Below, in pieces: positions 56,042 to 64,000 of a DNA stretch of 64,000 bases. Within the stretch, counting starts at the first letter, position 1. Every line of letters starts with the position of its first letter. The notes beneath the pieces were generated by a model. The model saw nothing but the letters and a program-made list of their open reading frames with translations. It was not told where the DNA came from and did no database searches. This DNA is from Nocardia sp. SYP-A9097 (GTDB taxonomy: Bacteria; Actinomycetota; Actinomycetes; Mycobacteriales; Mycobacteriaceae). The stretch is taken from NCBI RefSeq assembly GCF_009649815.1, contig NZ_WJIC01000008.1, positions 1 through 64,000 of the forward strand. The letters run 5' to 3'. The translations under genes were made by a program, and so were the position numbers.

Positions 56042-57601
56042 TCAGCGCGCCCGCACCTCATCGGGCGCGGGCTCGCCCGACACCGCGTCGACCACTTCGG
56101 TCAACTGCTCGTGCCGGTATTCCAGGGGTCGTTCGGCCAGCACCGGGAACTGCCCGGTGTAGCCCGCTCTGGCGGCCGCGATGGCCGAGACCCGCCCGCG
56201 CACCAGGAACCAGCCGCCGATCATGAGCGGCAGCACCACCACGCCCATGGCGATCACCGAGCCACGCTGGGTCGCGTCCCGGCCGAAGGCCATGATGCCG
56301 AGCACCACCACCAGGAACAGCAGCGCGGAGATGCTGGTGTACGGAGCGCCCATCAGCCGGAACTTGGGCCGCTCGACCAGGCCCTGCCGGGACCACTGCC
56401 ACAGCTTGAGCTGGCAGAGCAGAATCGCGCCCCAAGCCGCGATGGTGCCCAGCGCCGACATGTTCAGCACGATCTCGAAGGCCCGCTGCGGCACAATCGC
56501 ATTGAGGCCGACGCCGAACAGCGCGACCGTGGCGGTGGCGAGAATGCCCACGTACGGCACGCCGCCCTTGGTCATTCGCGATGCCAGCGCGGGAGCGCTG
56601 CCGTTCATCGACATCGAGCGCAGGATGCGGCCGGTGGAGTACAGGCCCGCGTTCAGGCTGGAGAACGCGGCGGTGAGCACGATCAGATTCATCGCCGATC
56701 CGGCACCGTGGATGCCGAGCTTGGCGAAGAAGGTCACGAACGGGCTGGTTCCGGAGCGAAAATCGGTGTACGGCAACAGCAGTGACAGCAGCACCAGCGA
56801 ACCGACATAGAACAGCGCGATGCGGGCGATGACGGAGTTGATGGCGCGCGGCATGATCTTCTCCGGGTTCTCCGCCTCACCGGCGGCGGTCCCCACGAGT
56901 TCCACCGCGGCATAGGCGAATACGACACCGGTCGTGGTCAGCACCAGGGGTAGGACGCCGTGCGGGAAGAGTCCGCCGTGTCCGGAGATCACACTGGGAC
57001 CGGTGACCTCGCCCTGAATCTTGAACCGCCCCACCAGGAAGACCAGGCCGATGATCAGGAAGCCCACCAGCGCAACTACTTTGATCAGCGCCGCCCAGAA
57101 TTCCAGCTCGCCGAACCACTTCACCGAGACCATATTGATCGCGACCACGATCACCAGCGCGACCAGCGCGATCGACCACTGCGGAATAACCTTGGTCGCG
57201 CCCCAGTAGTGCACATAGGTGGCGATCGCGGTGATGTCGACGATGCCGGTCATACACCAGTGGAAGAAGTACATCCAGCCGACGCCGAAAGCCAGTTTCT
57301 CCCCGTAGAACTCGCGGGCGTACGAGACGAAAGAGCCCGACGACGGACGGTGCAGCACCAGTTCGCCGAGGGCCCGCAGGATGAAGAAGACGAAGACGCC
57401 GCAGACCGCGTAGGCGATGAACAGCCCCGCGCCGGCGTCTTTGAGGCGGGCCCCCGCGCCCAGGAACAGGCCGGTGCCGATGGCGCCGCCGATGGCGATC
57501 ATCTGCAACTGCCGGGGGCGCAGCACCTTGTGATATCCGGCGTCCTCGTCGGCCGGTCCGCCGGTGGTCGCCGAAGGTTCTTGTGGTCGAACGGTTCTCA
57601 T
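56042..57601 (-). CDS. ansP: Amino-acid permease, L-asparagine permease type
   Basis: 519-residue APC-superfamily transporter with about twelve membrane helices. The run MIAIGGAIGTGLFLGAG is the family substrate-binding hinge. LRALGELVLHRPSSGSFVSY and the helix after GWMYFF closely recall mycobacterial AnsP. It imports asparagine or a related amino acid by proton symport (family knowledge). It is divergent from the MerR gene, and a 40-bp dyad lies 26 bp before its start. The asparagine specificity is inferred from resemblance and from the aspA neighbour. Confidence 0.8.
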   Translation of the reverse strand: MRTVRPQEPSATTGGPADEDAGYHKVLRPRQLQMIAIGGAIGTGLFLGAGARLKDAGAGLFIAYAVCGVFVFFILRALGELVLHRPSSGSFVSYAREFYGEKLAFGVGWMYFFHWCMTGIVDITAIATYVHYWGATKVIPQWSIALVALVIVVAINMVSVKWFGELEFWAALIKVVALVGFLIIGLVFLVGRFKIQGEVTGPSVISGHGGLFPHGVLPLVLTTTGVVFAYAAVELVGTAAGEAENPEKIMPRAINSVIARIALFYVGSLVLLSLLLPYTDFRSGTSPFVTFFAKLGIHGAGSAMNLIVLTAAFSSLNAGLYSTGRILRSMSMNGSAPALASRMTKGGVPYVGILATATVALFGVGLNAIVPQRAFEIVLNMSALGTIAAWGAILLCQLKLWQWSRQGLVERPKFRLMGAPYTSISALLFLVVVLGIMAFGRDATQRGSVIAMGVVVLPLMIGGWFLVRGRVSAIAAARAGYTGQFPVLAERPLEYRHEQLTEVVDAVSGEPAPDEVRAR

Positions 57602-57626
57602 GATTCGGTCTTCCTTAACATCAACC

Positions 57627-57666
57627 GTGCCAGTGATTGACGGAACATACCGTCATTCAATGGCAC
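57627..57666. promoter_or_regulatory. 40-bp near-perfect dyad upstream of the permease gene
   Basis: The left arm 57627-57643 and right arm 57650-57666 match at 15 of 17 positions around a 6-bp centre (inner part TGACGG-AACATA-CCGTCA). It lies in the 210-bp divergent gap between the permease and MerR-type genes. Best reading: operator for the adjacent regulator or for an amino-acid-responsive factor; an mRNA 5' hairpin is the alternative. Confidence 0.65.
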
Positions 57667-57811
57667 ATATCAACGGTTGACCGAGAACGTAACTTGCGGG
57701 AAACTCCCGGCGTCGATGGTGTGGCGATTGAATCAGCGGCCTCGCCACGGGGATACCGCAAGCCGCCGAGATCGAGAAACTGTTCACCTGTGGTTTCCTG
57801 GAGGCATGGCA

Positions 57812-58549
57812 GTGGATGCGGAGCTGACGATCAACGACCTGGCCGCGCAGGCGGGTATGACGGTGCGGACACTGCGCGACTACAACGAGCGCGGCCTGCT
57901 GCCGCCGCCGAAGATGAAGGGCCGCACCGGCTTCTACGGCGCGGAACACCTGAACCGGGTGCGCATCGTGGAACGCCTGCTCGAGCGCGGCATCACCCTG
58001 AACGGGGTACGCGGACTGCTCGAGGCCTGGGACCGCGGTGAGGATCTCGCCGATGTACTCGGCGTCGCCACCGGCACCGCACCGCCCCGATCCGAGCCCG
58101 CGACAGACGGATCCGTCACCGCCGCCGATCTCGCCGAGCGGTTCCGCGAGATTCCCGGCGGCCTGTCCCGCGCGGTCACGGCCGGACTGTACGAACCCGT
58201 GGACCAAAACACCTACCGGGCAACCGATCCTATGCTGGTCGAGGTCTTCGACGAACTGACCGGCGCCGGGATGCCGACCGAGCGCGCGCTCGACGAGATC
58301 GAACAGCTGCGCATCGACTGCGATCACATCGCGCGGCAGTTCACCGATATCTTCCTGCGCACCACGGTCCGGTCGTTCCGGCGTTCGGATCGCACCGCGG
58401 GCGATATCGACGAGCTGACCACGGGATTGGCCGCCGCGCGCACCCGTCCGGGCCGGGTGGCGGCCGGGGTGATCGACCGCTTCGTGGAACGGTATCTCGG
58501 TTCGGTGGTGGGCCGGGAGCTCACCGACGTCTTCCCCGACGGCGGGTAA
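57812..58549 (+). CDS. MerR-family transcriptional regulator
   Basis: About 245 residues. N-terminal MerR winged helix (LTINDLAAQAGMTVRTLRDY, then RTGFYGAEHLNRVRIV), then a helical C-terminal domain without the metal-binding cysteines of classical MerR. GTG 57812 is chosen since GGAGG lies 7 nt upstream; ATG 57806 sits only 1 nt from it. The effector is unknown. Likely autoregulator and regulator of the divergent permease gene. Confidence 0.85.
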   Translation: MDAELTINDLAAQAGMTVRTLRDYNERGLLPPPKMKGRTGFYGAEHLNRVRIVERLLERGITLNGVRGLLEAWDRGEDLADVLGVATGTAPPRSEPATDGSVTAADLAERFREIPGGLSRAVTAGLYEPVDQNTYRATDPMLVEVFDELTGAGMPTERALDEIEQLRIDCDHIARQFTDIFLRTTVRSFRRSDRTAGDIDELTTGLAAARTRPGRVAAGVIDRFVERYLGSVVGRELTDVFPDGG

Positions 58550-58627
58550 CACCCGCGTAAATCCTCCACGAAACCTCGGTATACGCCATCGGAACATGGT
58601 AGATATACGTCGTATGAGGCGAGCGGT

Positions 58628-58942
58628 ATGACGGAAAGAATCATCATCACGCCGAGTGATGTGCGGGCCGGCGGCGACGAACTACTCACCGCCGAAGCCG
58701 CATTCGAAACCATCATGGCCAAACTCTCCTCCGCCATCGGCGCGAATGGATCCGAAACCTGGGGCGAGGATTCGTACGGCAGGCAGTTCGCCGACGGAAA
58801 GAGCGGCTACTACAACTCCCGCAGTAATCTGCTGAAGGGCGGGCGTGACATGTCGGCGGCATTGCGGCAATTCGGTACCGGACTGATCGACGCGTCGAAC
58901 AGTGCCAAGAAAACCGAATTCGGCAACGCGACCTCCTTCTGA
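58628..58942 (+). CDS. WXG100-family ESX protein (104 aa)
   Basis: Typical size for an Esx-type substrate. Two helices joined by WGEDSYGRQFADGKSGYYNS. Starts ATG 58628. It is followed after 9 bp by an 871-residue WXG100_2 protein, so the pair mirrors the arrangement at 15.9-18.7 kb. Probably secreted as a heterodimer with, or alongside, that protein. Confidence 0.85.
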   Translation: MTERIIITPSDVRAGGDELLTAEAAFETIMAKLSSAIGANGSETWGEDSYGRQFADGKSGYYNSRSNLLKGGRDMSAALRQFGTGLIDASNSAKKTEFGNATSF

Positions 58943-58951
58943 TCCGACGTC

Positions 58952-61567
58952 ATGTCACTGCAGTGGCCGCCGGATCTGCGTTTCCTGACCTACATAGTCG
59001 GGCAGGCGTGGCCGGACGGCGATGAAGACCGCATGTTCGCCATGGCACAGTGCTGGCTCGAGGCCGCGAATGACATAGAGCGGCAAGTGGTTCCGGTCGT
59101 GCGCACCGCGGAATCACTCGCGCTCGCCGGATACGAATCCGGTGCGGGCCGTGACAATATCGCCGCCGAACTCGACAGGCTCGTCGCCGGCGATAATTCG
59201 ATCGCACGGCTGGCCGCGGACTACCGGGATATCGGCACCTCCACCCGGCACGCGGCGACCACCATCGAAGAAACCAAGCTCATGATCATCCTGTCGGTCA
59301 CCATGCTGGCCGCGCAGCTCGCGGGTGCCTGGTTGTGGCCGCCGACCGCCCCGGCCGTGGAAGCCGCTGCCATCGGCGCGACCCGGGCGAGCCTGTACCG
59401 GATCACCAATCGCGCCCTGGACGCGATCGCGGAGATTCCGCTCATCGGCGAACACCTGGCCGACATGTTCCGGTATCTCCCGCGCCTGGCGGATGAACCC
59501 GGACGGATTTCCCGGGTGATCGCACAGCCCGCGACCGCTCTCGTCTCGAGAGCCACACCGGAATTGACCAATATGCTCATCGATGCGGGATTCCGGGAAA
59601 CCACCGCGCTCGCCCTCGCGGAACTGCCCGCGGATACCGTCAAATTCCTCATCGAGAAGGCCGTCAACAACACCATCTGGGCCGGCGGACTCGATATCGC
59701 GGTGCAGGAGATTCAAATCGGGAAAGGCCATCGGGACGGGCTCGACGGACTGGAGATCGGTATGTCGATCGCCGCCTCCACCGGCGGCTGGTACGCCGGT
59801 GCGCTGGTCGCGACGACTCTGTCGAAATACGGCGGAAAGCTGCTGACCGGATGGGGTAAGGATCCGACCGCGGGCGTCTGGGGGGCCGGGCTCGGCGTCC
59901 TCTCCGGAACAGTTCCGACCGTGGTCAGCACGCTCGTCGGCGGCGGTATCGCCGAATTGTTCACCGGCACTTTCGATCCGAGAATCGGGCTGATCGGCGC
60001 GGTCTCCAGCAATTCACTCATGGGTATGCAGCGCGGCTCTATCGGCATGCTCGGCCGGGAACCCGCGGCGACCAGATTCGACCGCACGGTCACCCACCGG
60101 ACCGAGGTCGAATTCGGGCCCGCGCCGGAACCCACCGGTCCGCCGCGACCGCTCAAATCCTCGGCCGACCTGCTCGAGCAGATCCGGCAGCGGGACGCGC
60201 CCGAGTACCGCGACGCCCGCACTCTGGACCGCGTCGCCGCCCGCTCCGGCGGAGGCTCGGACGAGGGACCGCAGCACCCCAGGGCCTTCCGCAATGCCCA
60301 CCTCGACGAGCAGCGCGCCCTGGTCCGCGATCTCACCGGCACCCGGCGCGGCGTACTGAACGCCGAACTGGACCACGCCCGGGCGCGGGCCCGAGCGGCC
60401 GCGCTACCGGACCCGGAGGCCCGCGCCGCCGCCGTCAACCCGACCCGGGAACGCCTGGAGGCCGCGGTCGCGGCGGACACCGCCATGCGCGCGCACGTGC
60501 AGGCCAGGCTGACGAACGAACACGCCGAAGCACCGGCCCGCCCCGGCCCGGCCGAGCACACCCCGCCACCCGAAACCCCCGAACCGAGCGCGGCCACGAT
60601 CCGCGGCAAACTCGCCGCGGCCGACGACCACATCGAACGACTGCGTAGCGCGCACGAGGACACCGCGCGGACCTATACCCGCGCGGACCGGCGGGGGCTG
60701 AGCACACTCAATGAGCATCAGACCGCGGAGCGGGAAGCCTTGGGCGCGGCCAAGACCGCGCGCGAAGCCACCCGGGCCGAGCTGGCCACCGCGCGCACCG
60801 AGCATGGACAGGCGACCCCGGAGCAGCGCCCCGGAGCACAGGCGCGAGTCACCGAGCTCGAACAGACGGTGCGGGCCCAGGAACGCGATATCGAGAACCG
60901 GGCGGCGCGGCTCGCACTCACCGACCACGAGCTGGGTATGACCCGTAGCAGACTGGAAAGCGCTGCGGGCGCACAGGATCGAGCGATCACAGCCGCGGGG
61001 AAGGCGCTCGACGAGCTGGACGGTGCGGGCCGCGCGGCCGCCGCCGCCCGCGATCGTCGACAGTCCGAGCTCGATCGACCGCACCCCGCGCAAGACCGCG
61101 CCGGTGACCCCGCGGCACGCCCGCCGAGCCCGAGGTCCGACGAGCTCGAACACCTCCAGGGCGAAATCCAGCAGCGCCGAACCCATTTCGAGCAGCTCCG
61201 GTCCGAACACGATGCGCTGCTGCTGAAATCCGGAATCACCGAGAACCGGCTGCGCACCGAACTGGCCCAGCTCGACAACAGCCTCCGCACCGAACGCACA
61301 CTGCTCGACGGCGGGTATATGAGCGGTAAGCCCAAACCCCGCAAACGCCCGCTGGAACACGGTATGCCGGACCAGTTCACCGCACTGCCACCGCCCGACG
61401 AAAACTTCTGGCTGACAGGGGGAATCATTGAACAGCCACAAAAGCCCGAACCCGAACCCGTCCACCCCGGCCATCCCCCACACCACGGACGTCCTCCGCA
61501 CCCCGGGCACCCGCCACATCACGGACACCCCCGTCCCGGCCATCCCCCACACCCACCCAACCCGTGA
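58952..61567 (+). CDS. WXG100_2-domain ESX substrate with coiled coil and His/Pro tail
   Basis: 871 residues. Residues 1-330: WXG100-like N-terminal domain (LRFLTYIVGQAWPDGDED, KLMIILSVTMLAAQLAGAW, PPTAPAVEAAA) and a Gly-rich helical part. Residues about 390-780: highly charged Ala/Arg/Glu coiled coil. The C-terminal tail is Pro/His/Gly-rich (repeats of the form HPGHPPHHG). No enzymatic domain recognised. Layout and tail resemble the 781-residue protein. The downstream gene starts inside its last 140 bp. Confidence 0.8.
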   Translation: MSLQWPPDLRFLTYIVGQAWPDGDEDRMFAMAQCWLEAANDIERQVVPVVRTAESLALAGYESGAGRDNIAAELDRLVAGDNSIARLAADYRDIGTSTRHAATTIEETKLMIILSVTMLAAQLAGAWLWPPTAPAVEAAAIGATRASLYRITNRALDAIAEIPLIGEHLADMFRYLPRLADEPGRISRVIAQPATALVSRATPELTNMLIDAGFRETTALALAELPADTVKFLIEKAVNNTIWAGGLDIAVQEIQIGKGHRDGLDGLEIGMSIAASTGGWYAGALVATTLSKYGGKLLTGWGKDPTAGVWGAGLGVLSGTVPTVVSTLVGGGIAELFTGTFDPRIGLIGAVSSNSLMGMQRGSIGMLGREPAATRFDRTVTHRTEVEFGPAPEPTGPPRPLKSSADLLEQIRQRDAPEYRDARTLDRVAARSGGGSDEGPQHPRAFRNAHLDEQRALVRDLTGTRRGVLNAELDHARARARAAALPDPEARAAAVNPTRERLEAAVAADTAMRAHVQARLTNEHAEAPARPGPAEHTPPPETPEPSAATIRGKLAAADDHIERLRSAHEDTARTYTRADRRGLSTLNEHQTAEREALGAAKTAREATRAELATARTEHGQATPEQRPGAQARVTELEQTVRAQERDIENRAARLALTDHELGMTRSRLESAAGAQDRAITAAGKALDELDGAGRAAAAARDRRQSELDRPHPAQDRAGDPAARPPSPRSDELEHLQGEIQQRRTHFEQLRSEHDALLLKSGITENRLRTELAQLDNSLRTERTLLDGGYMSGKPKPRKRPLEHGMPDQFTALPPPDENFWLTGGIIEQPQKPEPEPVHPGHPPHHGRPPHPGHPPHHGHPRPGHPPHPPNP

Positions 61568-62825
61568 TCCCGTACCGCCCACCGCGACCACCTGGCCGCA
61601 GGCCGAGGATGTTCCGGATCTCGCATTCACCTTGACCTCCGAATTCCGCACGGAGACAGCCGGATCCGCGAAGGCCGACAGTGCGGCAGGTGACAGCGCG
61701 ACGGACGGCAACGCGCCAGACGACAGCTCGGCAGGCGACAGGTCCGATCCGCAGCGCGCGGCGGGCGCGATCGCCACCGAAATCGTCGAACTGTTGTTGC
61801 CGTCAGCCCCGGTGCGGTGGCGGCAGCTGCGGGTGGCCTTCTCGGTCACCGTGGCCGCGGTAACCGCCGATGCCGTATTCCTGGTCGGCGAAGACGAGCC
61901 GCTGCTGGTCGAAGTGCCTTCGGCGGCAGCGGAATTGGCTCGGGCACTACGCCTGGTGACCGTCGCGCCGGAGACCGACGCGTGGTGGCATGTCACCATC
62001 GCGCACGATCACGCGGGTGGGACCGAATGCGAATACGGTTACGGCGACCGGCCTTTCCCACCGGCCCGACTGCTGCCCGCCGCCGCGTATCGGGCCGACC
62101 TCGAGCAGTTCCCGCGCGCGCGGCTGCCCGTATGGCTGGCCGCGCGGCTGGCCGTGGACGACGACCGGCACCACCTGCCGGATGTGCTCACCCGCGCCCG
62201 GCTCGACCGCCACCCGCCCGCGACCCCGGCCGCCTTCCTCGAACCGGCCACGGCCTGGGCGCGGTGGGCGCTGGTGGCGGCCGCGGCGGTGGCCATCCGT
62301 ACCGAGTGGGGACCGCGAATTCTGGGCTCCGCCGCGGTATTCGAGGCCACCAATGGCGGCGGCTCGACACTTGCGCTGCTCCCCGGCGGACGGGCGGTGC
62401 TGTCGGGCGGAGTGTGGAACGCCCCGGAACTCGAGACCGCCTACAACGACGGTCTGCCGCTACCGAAGTTCTACGCGGGCGTCCCGGATTGGCTCGATAT
62501 CCCGGCCCTGAACCATCGCGCGCGCACGGGGCAGCTGTCGTTCTGCTACTGGTGGGACGGTACGGCCTGGTCGTGCGGGCAGTCCCCCGCGCCGACCGCG
62601 GTCGGCGCGGCCATCCCGGGACTGTGGACACCGGCGACGGTGACCGACATCGTCTGCGGTGTCCTGGGCGAGTCCGCGTCCCGTGCGGCGGTGACCGATC
62701 TGATGGCGGCCGTCGAATCCGGTTGGGTCACACACGATATGGTGACGGCCGCCTTCGACACCGACGAGGACACCGATATCGCGGGGGCCTGGACCCAGCT
62801 CGCGGTCGCGGGCCTCACCCGCTGA
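61428..62825 (+). CDS. Putative immunity-like protein (DUF600/YezG-type signature)
   Basis: 465 residues from TTG 61428, with AGGGGG 6 nt upstream. The first 140 bp overprint the tail of the preceding gene in another frame. Residues 1-100 are Pro/Thr/Ser/Ala-rich and disordered. The core from about residue 110 has WWHVTIAHDH, ECEYGYGDRPFP, AYRADLEQFPRARLPVWL, a pattern I associate with YezG/DUF600 immunity proteins. The second half (GSAAVFEATNGGGSTL, LSFCYWWDGTAWSC) is unfamiliar. No signal peptide. It could protect the cell from the adjacent ESX substrate. A later start that avoids the overlap is possible. Confidence 0.6.
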   Translation: MNSHKSPNPNPSTPAIPHTTDVLRTPGTRHITDTPVPAIPHTHPTRDPVPPTATTWPQAEDVPDLAFTLTSEFRTETAGSAKADSAAGDSATDGNAPDDSSAGDRSDPQRAAGAIATEIVELLLPSAPVRWRQLRVAFSVTVAAVTADAVFLVGEDEPLLVEVPSAAAELARALRLVTVAPETDAWWHVTIAHDHAGGTECEYGYGDRPFPPARLLPAAAYRADLEQFPRARLPVWLAARLAVDDDRHHLPDVLTRARLDRHPPATPAAFLEPATAWARWALVAAAAVAIRTEWGPRILGSAAVFEATNGGGSTLALLPGGRAVLSGGVWNAPELETAYNDGLPLPKFYAGVPDWLDIPALNHRARTGQLSFCYWWDGTAWSCGQSPAPTAVGAAIPGLWTPATVTDIVCGVLGESASRAAVTDLMAAVESGWVTHDMVTAAFDTDEDTDIAGAWTQLAVAGLTR

Positions 62826-62838
62826 GCGCGCTCAGCGG
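62819..62838. terminator. 20-bp perfect palindrome holding both stop codons
   Basis: CCGCTGAGCGCGCTCAGCGG contains the TGA of the plus-strand gene (62823-62825) and the TGA of the minus-strand gene (62832-62834). Candidate bidirectional terminator for convergent genes only 6 bp apart. Confidence 0.55.
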
Positions 62839-63191
62839 AGTTGGTCGCGCAGCGAATCGACCGCCGCGAGAATGTCATTCAGCTTCGGGGCGGCGGTCGT
62901 GCCGATACCGGCCGGGGCCATCAGCTGTTTCCTGCGTTCGGCGACCTCGAGCACCGCGGCGCGGGACGCCGCGCTGACCGCGGCGGCGATCTCGTCGTAG
63001 CTCAGATCGCCGATATCGGCGGCGAACTTGATATCGATGGCAATACCGTCGGCATTCACGGTGACTCGCACCCGCCGCCGTTCGGCCGTCCCGGTTGCCA
63101 TCAGTTGCGCGCATTCCGCCTGCAGGCGTGCCACTTCGGCGATCTTGGCGTGGAAATTGTCCACGGCGGCACTGAATTCGTCGTCCATCAT
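62832..63191 (-). CDS. YbaB/EbfC-like protein (119 aa)
   Basis: Helix-strand-helix protein with the YbaB pattern: N-terminal helix, then RVRVTVNADGIAIDIKF, LSYDEIAAAVSAASRAAV. YbaB proteins are nucleoid-associated dimers; in actinobacterial ESX loci paralogues of this kind are frequent but their role is not settled. It lies 35 bp after a second such gene. Confidence 0.75.
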   Translation of the reverse strand: MMDDEFSAAVDNFHAKIAEVARLQAECAQLMATGTAERRRVRVTVNADGIAIDIKFAADIGDLSYDEIAAAVSAASRAAVLEVAERRKQLMAPAGIGTTAAPKLNDILAAVDSLRDQLR

Positions 63192-63226
63192 GCGGAAGTT
63201 CCTTTCCTGGAACGTGATTCGCGGCG

Positions 63227-63718
63227 TCAGCGGTCCAGGAACCGGTGACCGTCACCACGGCGTTCCACCACGTCGCCGTATTCCGGTCCGACGGATTCCG
63301 AACGCTCCGAGGGCGGGGTGAGCGGCGCGGGTACCGCAGTGGGCAGTTGCGCGCGCAGTGCGGCGAGTTCTTCGAACATCTCCTCCGGGAGCGGCAGTTC
63401 GGCCCGCATGGAGGTGAACGGGGCGGCCAACTCTCGCTTCTTCCGATCGGCCTCCGCCGCCGCGGCCTGCGCGGCCCGCAGGGTGGCGCGAGCGATCTGC
63501 CCGTAGCTCAGGTCCTCGATACCGTCGGCGTACTCGGTCCGCACAATGGACCCGGATGCGTTGACCACCACGGTGATTCGACCGTGCTCCACCGACGCGG
63601 ACGCGGTCAGCGCATCGCGCGCACCCCGGGCGGCGGCCAGCCCGCCGAGCGCCTGCCGCAGCGAATCGACGAGATCGGTGGCGTCCGATGCGGCACGCTG
63701 ATTCTCGGGTCGTATCAC
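63227..63718 (-). CDS. YbaB/EbfC-like protein (163 aa)
   Basis: Same fold pattern: ITVVVNASGSIVRTEYADG, LSYGQIARATLRAAQAAAAEA, then a Pro/Glu-rich C-terminal extension. GTG 63718 overlaps the stop of the next upstream gene (GTGA), indicating coupling. Forms an operon with the YbaB-like gene at 62832 and the partial gene at 63715. Confidence 0.75.
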   Translation of the reverse strand: MIRPENQRAASDATDLVDSLRQALGGLAAARGARDALTASASVEHGRITVVVNASGSIVRTEYADGIEDLSYGQIARATLRAAQAAAAEADRKKRELAAPFTSMRAELPLPEEMFEELAALRAQLPTAVPAPLTPPSERSESVGPEYGDVVERRGDGHRFLDR

Positions 63719-64000
63719 TGTGCCGCCACCTCCGCGAGGGCTTGTTCGAGTCCGTCGGACTCGACGGTCAATCCCGCGTACCGCTCCAGATAGGCGATCA
63801 CCGATCCGGCATCCTGCTGCGCACCGAGATCCGGGAGCAGTACCAGGAATCGTTCCGGATTCGGATCCTCCTCACCGAGCAACGCCACCAATTGCCCACC
63901 GCGCATTCGTAATACGAGTAGTGCCAGATCGTCGGCGGCGATATCGCCGAAGGGGGCCTTGACCGCCCACTCCAGATCCGTGATGGCAATGTCCACCCAG
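63715..64000 (-). CDS. Partial hypothetical protein at the window edge
   Basis: At least 93 residues, cytoplasmic-looking alpha/beta (DDLALLVLRMRGGQLVALLGE, RFLVLLPDLGAQQDAGS). GTG 63996 could be the start, but the frame stays open to the edge. It is translationally coupled to the YbaB-like gene. No family recognised. Confidence 0.6.
   Translation of the reverse strand, partial: WVDIAITDLEWAVKAPFGDIAADDLALLVLRMRGGQLVALLGEEDPNPERFLVLLPDLGAQQDAGSVIAYLERYAGLTVESDGLEQALAEVAAQ

Noticed and set aside
57806..57811. ATG 57806 as start of the MerR gene
   Set aside because: GGAGG ends only 1 nt before it; GTG 57812 has the normal 7-nt spacing.

Overview
The window is high-GC actinobacterial DNA with many GTG and TTG starts. 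It carries a type VII (ESX) secretion locus with mycobacterial-type EccA, EccC, EccD and mycosin, a PknG kinase and YbaB-like small proteins. This fits a Nocardia-like member of the Mycobacteriales, but no rRNA or other marker gene here proves the genus.

Left flank (1-8.6 kb): hairpins and a small DUF1918 protein; a DUF4132 protein that looks 5'-truncated, almost touching a divergent alpha/beta-hydrolase; a gene-poor stretch (3.65-4.4 kb); a hypothetical protein behind an N-terminally extended GAPDH. ESX core (6.8-15.8 kb): eccA on the minus strand, diverging from eccD-mycP-eccC on the plus strand. EccB and EccE are not in the window.

Central block (15.9-50.4 kb, all minus strand): transcription would run from about 50.4 kb leftward through a coiled-coil protein, a response regulator, a sensor kinase, a Gly/His-rich WXG-like protein, one giant gene of about 27.3 kb (about 9,100 residues), a 781-residue WXG100_2 protein and a small WXG100-like protein. 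The spacing is tight enough for one or a few long transcripts. The giant protein is the main object of interest. It has an ESX-type N-terminal domain, a long disordered linker, a SecA-like helicase module, a DUF1023-like module, five calpain-like protease copies (four keeping the Cys and His, one decayed), an OTU-like cysteine protease and about nine eroded half-calpain repeats. It looks like an ESX substrate that grew by serial duplication of a protease-bearing unit of about 1,100-1,300 residues.

Right flank (50.7-58.6 kb): MFS transporter, aspartate ammonia-lyase, PknG-like kinase and an L-asparagine-type permease on the minus strand, next to a divergent MerR regulator. A 40-bp near-perfect dyad lies directly upstream of the permease. 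This looks like an Asp/Asn uptake, catabolism and sensing cluster. Far right (58.6-64 kb): a second ESX substrate set (WXG100 protein, 871-residue WXG100_2 protein and an overlapping gene with a DUF600/YezG-like immunity signature), facing two YbaB-like genes and a partial gene.

No tRNA, rRNA, CRISPR array or intact transposase was found. All family assignments come from reading motifs; no database search was run.
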